From Pseudomonas azadiae (GTDB lineage: Bacteria; Pseudomonadota; Gammaproteobacteria; Pseudomonadales; Pseudomonadaceae), in contig NZ_JAHSTY010000001.1 of assembly GCF_019145355.1 (NCBI RefSeq), positions 2,728,001-2,792,000 of the forward strand: a stretch of 64,000 nt of DNA. The letters are read 5' to 3'. This document shows positions 36,373 to 44,879 of this stretch, piece by piece. Within the stretch, counting starts at the first letter, position 1. The number at the start of each line of letters is the position of its first letter. Under the pieces are notes generated by a model that was given only the letters and a program-made list of their open reading frames with translations, ran no database searches and was not told the origin of the DNA. Position numbers and translations under genes: made by a program.

Positions 36373-36888
36373 TTATTGGGCAGGGCTGGATGGGGAGGCC
36401 ACGACGTCGGCGCGCACGGCACGCACATCGAGGCTGATCTGGTATTCGGTGTATTGGCGCGCGGGCACGTTGATGACCGTGCGCCATTGCGCGCGGTCCA
36501 ACTCGCGATAACCGACCAATAGCCCGATCTGACGGGTGGACGGGTCGAGGTCGCGCTGAATGCTTAGTTGCGCGCCGGGCTGCACCACCACTTCGTCCTG
36601 GTCCAGCAGGTCCAGGCCGAGGGTCGATTGCGCGCGGTCCGCCAGGGCGAAATAGTCGGAACGGGCGAACGTGGCGGCGTTCTTCAGCTCGAAGATGCGC
36701 ACCCGCACCGGCGCGGCCTGGCCATCGGCACCGGGGTTAAGCCCGCTGATCGCGTGGAAGTGCAGCTCGACGGCAGCCGTGTCTGCTTCAGCTTCTGCTT
36801 CGGCAGGCGCTTCGGGTTTGGCGGCGTCTTTGGCACACGCCGTCAGCAGAAGCAGTGTGGCAACTGCGAGTAAAAACCTGGGAATCAT
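36373..36888 (-). CDS. tssJ: TssJ, outer-membrane lipoprotein of the T6SS
   Basis: 171 residues. The lipoprotein signal is MIPRFLLAVATLLLLTAC (Cys18, lipobox LTAC). The mature part has the TssJ transthyretin-like features: VRIFELKNAATFARSDYF with the extended loop, then a C-terminal VGYRELDRAQWRTVINVP. It anchors the TssM periplasmic domain to the outer membrane. It is 55 bp downstream of fha. Confidence 0.95.
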   Translation of the reverse strand: MIPRFLLAVATLLLLTACAKDAAKPEAPAEAEAEADTAAVELHFHAISGLNPGADGQAAPVRVRIFELKNAATFARSDYFALADRAQSTLGLDLLDQDEVVVQPGAQLSIQRDLDPSTRQIGLLVGYRELDRAQWRTVINVPARQYTEYQISLDVRAVRADVVASPSSPAQ

Positions 36889-36943
36889 CCTGCGTCCTCA
36901 ATGACGTACTTGGCTATCCGTTAATCCATGTGTTGCGGCGCGG

Positions 36944-38284
36944 TTACCGACGCTGTCGGGCGCTGTGTTCTTCGTAGGCCCGGCTGAATTCGCGGCCGAA
37001 CAGGTCCTGGAAATCTTCCTGGGCCTCGCGGGAAATATTGCTATAGAGCTCGGTGAACTGCTGCCAGTACTGGGCCTGGCGCGAGCCGTTGAAAAGGCTC
37101 GACAACCCGCCGGGTTTGCCCATGCGCTCTTCCAATTGCGCCGGCTCGAAGCGACCGAGCAGGTGTTTGATCGCCGCCTCCACGCCGGCCATCACCGCCA
37201 ACTGGTGCGCACGCAGGTCGTCGAAGCTGTCGCGTACGGCAAGGTCCGGCGCCATAAACGCCTGGTTGCCATGGCGCAGCAAAAGCAGCAGTGCTTCATC
37301 GGCATTCGGCGCGAATTTCAACGGATTGTTTTCGGCGGGCTGGATCATCGTCTGCTGCATGCGGAACTCGCCCTTGAGGCTGGCGCGGGCTCGCAACACG
37401 TCGATCAGGCCTTCGACCATCAGGCGGTAGCTACGGCCGATGCTCTCCATCTGAGCCTGCGCCTGAGCCTTGTCCAGGCGCAGTTGGTCGAGGCCAGCGC
37501 CGCGCAGGAAGGCTTGCAGGAGGTCGGGTTGCTGGTTGTCCGCCACGGGAAGCACGGGCTCGACCACGGGTGGCGGCTGGATGACTGGTGCAGGCGGCGG
37601 CGGTTGTGGGGGTGATACAGGTGCGCTGATCACAGGTGCAGGCGCGTCGCCAAACAGGTCCCAATCCTCGGGGATCACCGCGCCTGACGTCACAGGCGCC
37701 TGTTCCACCGGCACGGTAACCGGCGTTGGCGGGCGGAAGTCGTGCTGCTCGCTAGGCACGTGGTCCGGCACGGTCGACGGCGGCACGGCGGTGGGACTGA
37801 GAAAATCAAACAGGTCCGGCAGCGTATCCATCGAGGACGCGCTCTGGAACTGCGGCGCGATCGCCGGCACGGGCGTGGGCGTGTTCACCACGGCGCCCAT
37901 CAACGCTTCAAAGCTGTTGGGTGATTCGCCGGCAAACGGCTGGCTGTCGACGGCCTGCACGTTGAAATCGATACGCGCCTGAATCTCGTAATCGCCGATA
38001 CGGATCAACTCACCGTCCTGCAACGGCTCGCTGTTGCCCCGCCGCATACGAACACCGGCCTTGACCAACTCCACACCGTTAGTACTGTTATCGGTCAGGT
38101 AATAACGGCCGTCTTTGTATTGAATAACGCAATGTTGCGAGGAGACCAGGCGCTCTGGGTCTGGCAGTACCCAGTCATTATCCGAGCTGCGGCCGATAGC
38201 CATCGAGCCCTGGCTCATGGACTTTTCGGCGCACTGCCCAGGGGTAATCTTGTGATAACTAGTGATAGTCAAACACAGCGACAT
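36944..38284 (-). CDS. fha: Fha (TagH), FHA-domain scaffold of the T6SS
   Basis: 446 residues from the ATG complementary to 38282-38284, with AGGAGG 6 bp upstream. The open frame runs about 70 codons further back, but without similarity. The N-terminal FHA domain (about 20-95) shows the phosphothreonine-binding pattern IGRSSDNDW, SSQHC and STNGVEL. A Pro-rich linker (about 130-250) and the C-terminal T6SS-specific domain follow. In P. aeruginosa Fha1 is the substrate of PpkA and PppA, and phosphorylation starts apparatus assembly. It is the first gene of the minus-strand T6SS operon, divergent from tssA. Confidence 0.94.
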   Translation of the reverse strand: MSLCLTITSYHKITPGQCAEKSMSQGSMAIGRSSDNDWVLPDPERLVSSQHCVIQYKDGRYYLTDNSTNGVELVKAGVRMRRGNSEPLQDGELIRIGDYEIQARIDFNVQAVDSQPFAGESPNSFEALMGAVVNTPTPVPAIAPQFQSASSMDTLPDLFDFLSPTAVPPSTVPDHVPSEQHDFRPPTPVTVPVEQAPVTSGAVIPEDWDLFGDAPAPVISAPVSPPQPPPPAPVIQPPPVVEPVLPVADNQQPDLLQAFLRGAGLDQLRLDKAQAQAQMESIGRSYRLMVEGLIDVLRARASLKGEFRMQQTMIQPAENNPLKFAPNADEALLLLLRHGNQAFMAPDLAVRDSFDDLRAHQLAVMAGVEAAIKHLLGRFEPAQLEERMGKPGGLSSLFNGSRQAQYWQQFTELYSNISREAQEDFQDLFGREFSRAYEEHSARQRR

Positions 38285-38510
38285 CTTGCCTCCTTGCTGA
38301 TACTTCGCGCGCGGTCGATTCCCGGGACAGCGCTTCCCGGGATATCCCCATCGGCCGAGTTTCGACCGTCTAAACCTGCCAATGCCCAGCGTGATCGCTG
38401 ATCTTAACTGGCCTCTATGACAAAAATCCCGTGCCGGTGCGCCGTTCGACCCATCAGTCGCACAGGTTGTTAAGCACCGCACATCTGTCACACAGGGCGA
38501 ATAGCTTACC

Positions 38511-38540
38511 TTGACAAGGCATAAGTACTACACCAAAAAT
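38511..38540 (+). promoter_or_regulatory. Possible sigma70 promoter for tssA
   Basis: TTGACA at 38511-38516 matches the -35 consensus exactly. With an 18-bp spacer, AAAAAT at 38535-38540 matches four of six -10 positions. This would give a 5' leader of about 130 nt before the tssA GTG. Confidence 0.4.
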
Positions 38541-38564
38541 GCACAACTTCTTGCATTCCAATGA

Positions 38565-38579
38565 TGGCACATTAGTGGC
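38565..38579 (+). promoter_or_regulatory. Possible sigma54 -24/-12 element
   Basis: TGGCAC-N5-TGGC fits the RpoN consensus TGGCAC-N5-TTGC with one mismatch, keeping the GG and GC at the required spacing. Transcription would begin about 12 bp further on, near 38591. H1-type loci are not usually RpoN-driven and no enhancer-binding activator gene is in the window, so this may be chance. Confidence 0.25.
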
Positions 38580-38656
38580 GCGTTGTTTATATGACCAAGA
38601 AAACATGCAAAGTTCCTCGCGCAACTAATGCATGAACCGCCCGCCATCTAACGGGC

Positions 38657-38670
38657 CGATAGGGAGATCG
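38657..38670 (+). promoter_or_regulatory. RsmA/RsmE-type hairpin over the tssA ribosome binding site
   Basis: CGAT (38657-38660) and ATCG (38667-38670) form a stem that presents AGGGAG as a hexaloop. This is the ANGGAN loop recognised by CsrA/RsmA proteins, and the loop is also the only Shine-Dalgarno sequence for the tssA GTG, 10 bp downstream. RsmA control of H1-T6SS through the Gac/Rsm pathway is established in P. aeruginosa; that this site works here is inferred. Confidence 0.6.
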
Positions 38671-38676
38671 ATTTCA

Positions 38677-39699
38677 GTGGATGTGCCGTTGCTGCTCACC
38701 GCCGTTTCCGCGACTTCGCCCTGTGGTGAAGACATGGAATATGACGCGCAATTTCTGCAATTGGAACGTGATGCCAAGGGCCAGCCCGAGCGCAGCATGG
38801 GCGACTCGATCCTGCCCGCCGAACCGCCGGAGTGGCGCAGCATTCAGCAGCAAAGCCTCGACTTGCTGTCGCGCAGCAAAGACCTGCGCATCACCCATTT
38901 CCTGCTGCAAAGCGCCCTCGCCCTCCAGGGCGTGGCCGGCCTGGCCGAGGCCCTGGGGTTGATCAACGCGTTGTTGCGCGATTACTGGGCCGACCTGCAC
39001 CCGCGCCTGGATGCCGACGACGATAACGACCCTACCGTGCGCATCAATGCCCTTACCGGCATGACCTGCGACACGAACATTCGCCTGCTGCGCGAAAGTA
39101 TCCTCACGCGCTCGCGCACCTTTGGCCCCGTCAGCCTGCGCGCGGCACTCAACGCCAGTGGCCTGCTGAGCTTCCCCGATGAACAACTCGGCGCCCAGCA
39201 ACTCAACGCCGCGTTCCTCGACAGCGACCCCGAGCAACTGCAAGCCACACGCGACGCCTTGAGTGCAGCGCGTGCAGCGTGCGAAGCCATCGAACAACAG
39301 GTCAACGAGCAGGTCGGTTCCGCCCAGGGCGTGGACCTCACGGCCTTGAAGCAACCGCTCAAGCAGGCGCTGCACATCCTAAATCAGGCGGTGCCGGGCA
39401 GCGACAGCAGCGGCGAACCCGAGGCGGTCAGTGACGACCGTGCCCCCTCGGCCGATTTCGCCACCGCCGCTCCCGCAGCACCACGCCCGGCCGGTGATAT
39501 CGCCAGCCGCGATGACGTGTTGCGCAGCCTCGACAAGATCCTTGCGTACTACACCCGGCACGAGCCCTCGAGCCCGCTGCCGGTGTTGTTGAACCGGGCG
39601 AAAAATCTGGTGCACGCCGACTTCGCGGCCATCGTGCGCAATCTGATTCCCGATGGCATGTCCCAATTTGAAAACCTGCGCGGCCCGGACGGCGAGTAA
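38677..39699 (+). CDS. tssA: TssA, T6SS cap / assembly protein
   Basis: 340 residues from the GTG at 38677, which has AGGGAG 10 bp upstream. An ATG at 38632 in the same frame has no ribosome binding site, and the ImpA-like N-terminal domain begins just after the GTG (VDVPLLLTAV, then SPCGEDMEYDAQFLQLERDA). The N-terminal ImpA_N domain (about 1-130) is followed by a variable middle and a short C-terminal domain (about 285-340) with SRDDVLRSLDKILAYYTRHEP and PVLLNRAKNLVH. TssA seeds tail polymerisation and caps the distal end. It is the first gene of the plus-strand T6SS operon. Confidence 0.93.
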   Translation: MDVPLLLTAVSATSPCGEDMEYDAQFLQLERDAKGQPERSMGDSILPAEPPEWRSIQQQSLDLLSRSKDLRITHFLLQSALALQGVAGLAEALGLINALLRDYWADLHPRLDADDDNDPTVRINALTGMTCDTNIRLLRESILTRSRTFGPVSLRAALNASGLLSFPDEQLGAQQLNAAFLDSDPEQLQATRDALSAARAACEAIEQQVNEQVGSAQGVDLTALKQPLKQALHILNQAVPGSDSSGEPEAVSDDRAPSADFATAAPAAPRPAGDIASRDDVLRSLDKILAYYTRHEPSSPLPVLLNRAKNLVHADFAAIVRNLIPDGMSQFENLRGPDGE

Positions 39700-39752
39700 G
39701 CCGCCCGACTGTGCAGTAACAACACCGTCGCTAAGCGACCAGGAGCAGCAAC

Positions 39753-40259
39753 GTGGCGAAGCAAAGTTCTCAGAAATTCATCGCGCGCAACCGCGCGCCT
39801 CGAGTGCAGATCGAGTACGACGTCGAGCTTTACGGCGCCGAGAAAAAGGTCCAGCTGCCCTTCGTGATGGGCGTGATGGCCGACCTCGCCGGCAAGCCTG
39901 CCGAGCCGTTGGCGCCGGTGGCCGACCGCAAGTTCCTTGAAGTGGACGTCGACAACTTCGACTCGCGCCTCAAGGCCATGCAGCCGCGCGTGGCGTTCCA
40001 CGTGCCCAACGAGCTGACAGGCGAAGGCAACCTGAGCCTGGACATCACCTTCGAAAGCATGGACGACTTCAGCCCGGCCGCCGTGGCCCGCAAGGTCGAC
40101 TCGCTGAACCAGTTGCTCGAAGCCCGTACACAGCTGGCCAACCTGCTGACCTACATGGACGGCAAGACCGGCGCTGAAGAAATCATCATGAAGGCAATCA
40201 AGGACCCGGCACTGCTTCAGGCACTTGCCAGCGCGCCCAAGCCTGCAGGGGACCAGTAA
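39753..40259 (+). CDS. tssB: TssB, small sheath subunit
   Basis: 168 residues, standard length. The family start is AKQSSQKFIARNRAPRVQIEYDVELYGAEKKVQLPFVMGV, and it ends in LLTYMDGKTGAEEIIMKAI. TssB and TssC form the contractile sheath around the Hcp tube; after firing, ClpV disassembles it. GGAG lies upstream of the ATG, and tssC follows after 2 bp. Confidence 0.97.
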   Translation: MAKQSSQKFIARNRAPRVQIEYDVELYGAEKKVQLPFVMGVMADLAGKPAEPLAPVADRKFLEVDVDNFDSRLKAMQPRVAFHVPNELTGEGNLSLDITFESMDDFSPAAVARKVDSLNQLLEARTQLANLLTYMDGKTGAEEIIMKAIKDPALLQALASAPKPAGDQ

Positions 40260-40261
40260 TC

Positions 40262-41758
40262 ATGACCGACAATACCGTACGCGAAGGCGCGCTGAACCTG
40301 GGCGCCACCGAAGAAACCAGTGAGTTCGCCTCGCTGTTGATGCAAGAATTCAAACCCAAGACCGAGCGTGCCCGCGAAGCCGTGGAAACCGCTGTGCGCA
40401 CCTTGGCCGAACAGGCCCTGGCACAGACCGACCTGGTGTCCAATGACGCGATCAAGTCGATCGAATCGATCATCGCCGCCATCGACGCCAAACTGACCGC
40501 CCAGGTCAACCAGATCATCCACCACCCGGATTTCCAGCAGTTGGAAAGCGCCTGGCGTGGCCTGCATTACCTGGTCAATAACACCGAGAGTGATGAGCAA
40601 CTCAAGATCCGCGTGCTCAACATCGCCAAGCCGGAACTGCACAAGACCCTGAAGAAATTCAAGGGCACCGCGTGGGACCAGAGCCCGATCTTCAAAAAGA
40701 TGTACGAAGAAGAATACGGCCAGTTCGGCGGCGAACCTTACGGCTGCCTGGTAGGCGACTACTACTTCGACCAGTCGCCACCCGACGTGGAACTGCTGGG
40801 CGAGCTGTCCAAAGTCTGCGCGGCCATGCACTCCCCGTTCATCGCCGCAGCCTCGCCGACCGTGATGGGCATGGGCTCATGGCAAGAGCTGTCGAACCCG
40901 CGCGACCTGACCAAGATCTTCACCACCCCCGAATACGCCGGCTGGCGCTCGCTGCGTGAATCGGAAGACGCGCGTTACATCGGCCTGACCATGCCGCGCT
41001 TCCTGGCGCGCCTGCCGTACGGCGCCAAGACCGATCCGGTGGAAGCCTTCGCCTTCGAAGAAAACACCGACGGCGCCGACAGCTCCAAGTACACCTGGGC
41101 CAACGCCGCGTACGCGATGGCGGTGAACATCAACCGCTCGTTCAAGCACTACGGCTGGTGCTCGCGCATCCGTGGCATCGAGTCCGGCGGCGAAGTGGAA
41201 AACCTGCCGGCGCACACGTTCCCTACCGATGACGGTGGCGTGGACATGAAGTGCCCGACCGAAATCGCCATCAGCGACCGCCGTGAAGCGGAACTGGCGA
41301 AGAACGGTTTCATGCCGCTGCTGCACAAGAAAAACACCGACTTCGCCGCGTTCATTGGCGCGCAGTCGCTGCAGAAGCCGGCCGAATACGACGACCCGGA
41401 CGCCACCGCCAACGCCAACCTGGCCGCGCGCCTGCCGTACCTGTTCGCCACCTGCCGTTTCGCGCACTACTTGAAGTGCATCGTGCGCGACAAGATCGGC
41501 TCCTTCAAAGAGAAGGACGAGATGCAGCGCTGGTTGCAGGACTGGATCCTCAACTACGTCGACGGCGACCCTGCGCACTCCACCGAAACCACCAAGGCCC
41601 AGCATCCGTTGGCGGCTGCCGAAGTGATCGTGGAAGAAGTGGAAGGCAACCCGGGTTACTACAACTCCAAGTTCTACCTGCGCCCGCACTACCAGCTTGA
41701 AGGGCTGACGGTGTCGCTGCGCCTGGTATCGAAATTGCCTTCCGCCAAAGGCGCATAA
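40262..41758 (+). CDS. tssC: TssC, large sheath subunit
   Basis: 498 residues, standard length. Conserved regions include HHPDFQQLESAWRGLHYLV, EYGQFGGEPYGCLVGDYYFD and GWCSRIRGIESGGEVENLPAH. The ClpV-recognised N-terminal helix would be within the first 25 residues (REGALNLGATEETSEFASLL). A REPIN separates it from hcp. Confidence 0.97.
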   Translation: MTDNTVREGALNLGATEETSEFASLLMQEFKPKTERAREAVETAVRTLAEQALAQTDLVSNDAIKSIESIIAAIDAKLTAQVNQIIHHPDFQQLESAWRGLHYLVNNTESDEQLKIRVLNIAKPELHKTLKKFKGTAWDQSPIFKKMYEEEYGQFGGEPYGCLVGDYYFDQSPPDVELLGELSKVCAAMHSPFIAAASPTVMGMGSWQELSNPRDLTKIFTTPEYAGWRSLRESEDARYIGLTMPRFLARLPYGAKTDPVEAFAFEENTDGADSSKYTWANAAYAMAVNINRSFKHYGWCSRIRGIESGGEVENLPAHTFPTDDGGVDMKCPTEIAISDRREAELAKNGFMPLLHKKNTDFAAFIGAQSLQKPAEYDDPDATANANLAARLPYLFATCRFAHYLKCIVRDKIGSFKEKDEMQRWLQDWILNYVDGDPAHSTETTKAQHPLAAAEVIVEEVEGNPGYYNSKFYLRPHYQLEGLTVSLRLVSKLPSAKGA

Positions 41759-41779
41759 GTACGGTTGAACCCGCTCTTC

Positions 41780-41867
41780 TGTGGGAGCCGGGCTTGCCCG
41801 CGATGCAGGCACCTCGGTTTGCCAGCCAGGCAGCGGTGATGCCATCGCAGGCAAGCCAGCTCCCACA
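41780..41867. repeat. REPIN, hybrid-arm type, within the T6SS operon
   Basis: 88 bp. The left arm reads TGTGGGAGCCGGGCTTGCCC..., while the right arm is the type B form (...GCAAGCCAGCTCCCACA), so the arms pair imperfectly. It lies 21 bp after the tssC stop and 61 bp before hcp. A sibling of the same length, with about 8 differences, lies at 48564-48651 after clpV. Confidence 0.88.
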
Positions 41868-41928
41868 GAAAAGCATTGCCCATTGGGCTTAAACAAATAT
41901 CGTGGCTGAGTCCACACAGGGAGAAATC

Positions 41929-42417
41929 ATGGCTGTTGATATTTTCATCAAGATCGGCGACATCAAGGGCGAGTCCATGGACAAAGCCCACAAGGACGAA
42001 ATCGACGTGCTGAACTGGAGCTGGGGCATGGCCCAGTCCGGCAACATGCATGTGGGCGGCGGCGGCGGCGCGGGCAAGGTGAATATCCAGGACTTGTCGC
42101 TGACCAAGTACGTCGACAAGGCTTCGCCGAACCTGATGATGCACTGCGCCAGCGGCAAGCACATCGACAAGGTCAAGCTCACCGTACGCAAGGCCGGTGG
42201 CGAGAGCCAGGTCGAGTACATGGTGATCAACCTGGAAGAAGTGCTGGTGACCTCGCTGAGCACCGGCGGTTCGGGCACCGATGACCGCCTGACCGAGAAC
42301 GTCACCCTCAACTTCGCCCAAGTGATGGTCGACTACCAGCCGCAGAAAGCCGACGGCACCAAAGACGGCGGCCCGATCAAGTTTGGCTGGAACATCCGCT
42401 CCAACACCAAGCGCTGA
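41929..42417 (+). CDS. hcp: Hcp, T6SS inner tube and chaperone
   Basis: 162 residues from the ATG at 41929, the same length as P. aeruginosa Hcp1 and near-identical to my memory of it (MAVDIFIKIGDIKGESMDKA, HVGGGGGAGKVNIQDLSLTKY, RLTENVTLNFAQVMVDYQPQ). Hcp hexamers stack into the expelled tube and carry small effectors in their pore. CAGGGAG lies 4-10 bp before the start. The 170-bp upstream gap holds a REPIN that may protect or separate the transcript and let hcp be expressed more strongly than its neighbours. Confidence 0.98.
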   Translation: MAVDIFIKIGDIKGESMDKAHKDEIDVLNWSWGMAQSGNMHVGGGGGAGKVNIQDLSLTKYVDKASPNLMMHCASGKHIDKVKLTVRKAGGESQVEYMVINLEEVLVTSLSTGGSGTDDRLTENVTLNFAQVMVDYQPQKADGTKDGGPIKFGWNIRSNTKR

Positions 42418-42507
42418 TAACCCTTGGTGCCGTGGCCGCGCGCCACGGCACCAGGTCTCAAATGCAGCACTTTGTTTTTCTCGCAACCCGTCCGTGGAGC
42501 TGCTTTG

Positions 42508-43023
42508 GTGGTAACTGAAATCGCTTCCCGCGACCGTCTGCAACCGTCCCTGCTGGACCGGTTGACCGACGACGATCCAACCAATCCCAAGGAAAGCGCC
42601 GACAAACGCGTGCTGTCCCTGACCCAATTGAAAGCCTCGGTCCTGCGCGACCTGGCGTGGCTGCTCAACACCACGTCCTTGCTCGATGCCGATGCGACGT
42701 TGCACACCCCGGCCGGCACCTCGGTGGTCAACTATGGCCTGCCGGCGCTGGCGGGCAACAGCGTTTCCAGCGTGGATATCAAGGCGCTTGAAGCCTTGAT
42801 CTACCAGGCTATCGCCACCTTCGAACCGCGCATCCTGCGCCATACCCTGCGGGTCAAGGCCCGTGTCGGCCAAGGCGAGATGAACCACAACGCCCTGAGT
42901 TTCGAGATTGAAGGCGACCTGTGGGCGCAACCGGTGCCGTTGCGCCTGCTGCTGCAAACCGACCTGGACCTGGAATCGGGCCACGTACGCGTGGTGAATG
43001 CCGACCAGCGGAGACGCCCATGA
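42508..43023 (+). CDS. tssE: TssE, gp25-like baseplate protein
   Basis: 171 residues from the GTG at 42508, with GGAG 8 bp upstream. An ATG 28 codons earlier has no similarity behind it. It shows the gp25-like pattern ([13 protein letters not shown] start, [26 protein letters not shown], then the [11 protein letters not shown] segment). It is part of the TssE-TssF-TssG wedge that starts sheath contraction. Unlike P. aeruginosa HSI-1, no tagJ lies between hcp and tssE; the gap is 90 bp. It overlaps tssF by 4 bp. Confidence 0.93.
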   Translation: MVTEIASRDRLQPSLLDRLTDDDPTNPKESADKRVLSLTQLKASVLRDLAWLLNTTSLLDADATLHTPAGTSVVNYGLPALAGNSVSSVDIKALEALIYQAIATFEPRILRHTLRVKARVGQGEMNHNALSFEIEGDLWAQPVPLRLLLQTDLDLESGHVRVVNADQRRRP

Positions 43024-44879
43024 ACCCGCGCCTGCTGGAACTGTACAACCAGGAACTGCACCATGTGCGCGAAAGCGCCGCCGAGTTCGCCAAGGAATAC
43101 CCGAAGATCGCCAGTCGGCTGACCCTGTCCGGCATGGACTGCGCCGACCCGTACGTCGAACGTTTGCTTGAAGGCTTTGCCTACCTCACCGCCCGCGTGC
43201 AGCTCAAGCTCGACGCCGAGTACCCGACCTTCACCCATAATCTGCTGGAAATCGCCTACCCGCACTACCTGGCGCCAACCCCGTCGATGACCGTGGTGCA
43301 GTTGCAGACCGATCCGGACGAAGGCTCCCTGAGCAGCGGCTTCCCCCTGCCCCGCGACACCGTCTTGCGTGCTGCATTGGGCCGTGAAACCCAGACGTGC
43401 TGCGAGTACCGCACCGCGCACCCGGTGACGTTATGGCCGTTGCAAGTCAGCAGCGCCGAGTACTTCGGCAACCCCGCCGCCGTTCTCGGCCGGCTGGCCG
43501 CCAGCGAGCCGAAAGCCAAGGCCGGCCTGCGCCTGACCCTGCGCACCGGCGCCGAACTGCCGTTCAACAGTCTCGACCTGGACAACCTGCCGCTGTACCT
43601 CAGCGGCGCAGACGAGCAACCGTTTCGCCTCTACGAACAATTGCTGGGCAATGCCTGCGCGGTGTTCGCGCGCAAGCCAGGCGGTGATTGGGTTGAGCGC
43701 CTGCCACCGGACGCGCTGCGCTCACGCGGTTTCGACGATGCGGATGCGGCCATGCCGATAGTCGCGCGTGCGTTCCAGGGCTATCGGCTGTTGCAGGAAT
43801 ACTTCGCCCTGCCCCACCGCTTCCTGTTCGTCGAGTTCGCCGAGCTGAGCCGCGCGGTCAAACGCTGCGACGGCCAGGAGCTGGAGTTGATCGTGCTGTT
43901 CGACCGCCACGAACCGAGCCTGGAAGGCAGTGTCGGCGCGTCGCAGTTCCTGCCGTTCTGCACCCCGGCCATCAACCTGTTTCCAAAGCGCGTGGACCGT
44001 ATCCATTTGTCCGACCGGGTCAACGAACACCACGTAATCGCCGATCGCACGCGGCCGATGGATTTCGAGATCCACTCCCTGACCGGCCTCACTGGCCACG
44101 GCACCGGGCCGGAACAGCCGTTTTTGCCGTTTTATGCGGTGCGCGATCCGTCGCGCTACGGTCGCGACCGCGCCTATTACACCGTGCGCCGCGAACCGCG
44201 CGTGCTGTCCAGCGACCAGCGCCGCAACGGGCCGCGCTCGACTTATGTGGGCAGCGAGACCTTTGTCAGCCTGGTGGACAGCGCGCAAGCACCGTACCGC
44301 CATGACCTGCGCCAACTCGGCGTGACCGCGCTGTGCACCAACCGCGACTTGCCGTTGTTCATGACCGTGGGCAATGGCAAGACCGACTTCACCCTGGCCG
44401 ACAGCGCGCCGGTATTGGCCGTGCGTTGTGTGGCAGGCCCAAGCCGCCCGCGCCCCAGCCATGCCCATGACGCCAAGGCCTGGCGCCTGATCAGCCAGCT
44501 CTCGCTCAATTACCTCTCGCTGAGCGAACAGGGCCAGGGCGCCGGCGCCTTGCGCGAACTGCTGCGCCTGTACGGCGACAGCAACGACGCCGCCCTGCAA
44601 TTGCAGATCGAAGGCCTGCGCGAGGTCAGCAGCAAAGCCGTGACACGACGCCTGCCGATGCCTGGCCCAATCGTGTTTGGACGCGGGCTGGAGATCACCC
44701 TGGAATTCGATGAAAACGCGTTTCGCGGCACCGGCGTGTTCCTGCTCGGTGCCGTTCTGGAACGCTTCCTGGCACGCTACGTGTCGATCAACAGTTTTAC
44801 CGAGACGGTGATCCGTACCACCGAACGCGGCGAGATCAAGCGATGGAAAGCCAAGCCCGGACGGCGTCCGACCCTGTGA
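43020..44879 (+). CDS. tssF: TssF, T6SS baseplate protein
   Basis: 619 residues from the ATG at 43020 ([20 protein letters not shown]), overlapping the tssE stop. Typical family motifs are [50 protein letters not shown], and [12 protein letters not shown]. Two TssF with one TssG form each baseplate wedge. The gene runs 37 bp into tssG. Confidence 0.96.
   Translation: MNPRLLELYNQELHHVRESAAEFAKEYPKIASRLTLSGMDCADPYVERLLEGFAYLTARVQLKLDAEYPTFTHNLLEIAYPHYLAPTPSMTVVQLQTDPDEGSLSSGFPLPRDTVLRAALGRETQTCCEYRTAHPVTLWPLQVSSAEYFGNPAAVLGRLAASEPKAKAGLRLTLRTGAELPFNSLDLDNLPLYLSGADEQPFRLYEQLLGNACAVFARKPGGDWVERLPPDALRSRGFDDADAAMPIVARAFQGYRLLQEYFALPHRFLFVEFAELSRAVKRCDGQELELIVLFDRHEPSLEGSVGASQFLPFCTPAINLFPKRVDRIHLSDRVNEHHVIADRTRPMDFEIHSLTGLTGHGTGPEQPFLPFYAVRDPSRYGRDRAYYTVRREPRVLSSDQRRNGPRSTYVGSETFVSLVDSAQAPYRHDLRQLGVTALCTNRDLPLFMTVGNGKTDFTLADSAPVLAVRCVAGPSRPRPSHAHDAKAWRLISQLSLNYLSLSEQGQGAGALRELLRLYGDSNDAALQLQIEGLREVSSKAVTRRLPMPGPIVFGRGLEITLEFDENAFRGTGVFLLGAVLERFLARYVSINSFTETVIRTTERGEIKRWKAKPGRRPTL

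Larger units (their letters stand above)
38285..38676. promoter_or_regulatory. Divergent fha-tssA regulatory region
   Basis: 392 bp without a supported gene, from which both T6SS operons are transcribed outward. It contains a possible sigma70 promoter for tssA, a possible -24/-12 element and an RsmA-type hairpin next to the tssA start, each listed separately. The fha leader carries AAGGAGG at its ribosome binding site. The stretch 38521-38630 is clearly richer in A and T than the genes on either side. Confidence 0.7.

Noticed and set aside
36944..38491. Longer Fha start at 38491
   Set aside because: The extra 69 residues show no similarity, while the ATG at 38284 has AGGAGG at ideal spacing and begins the FHA domain.
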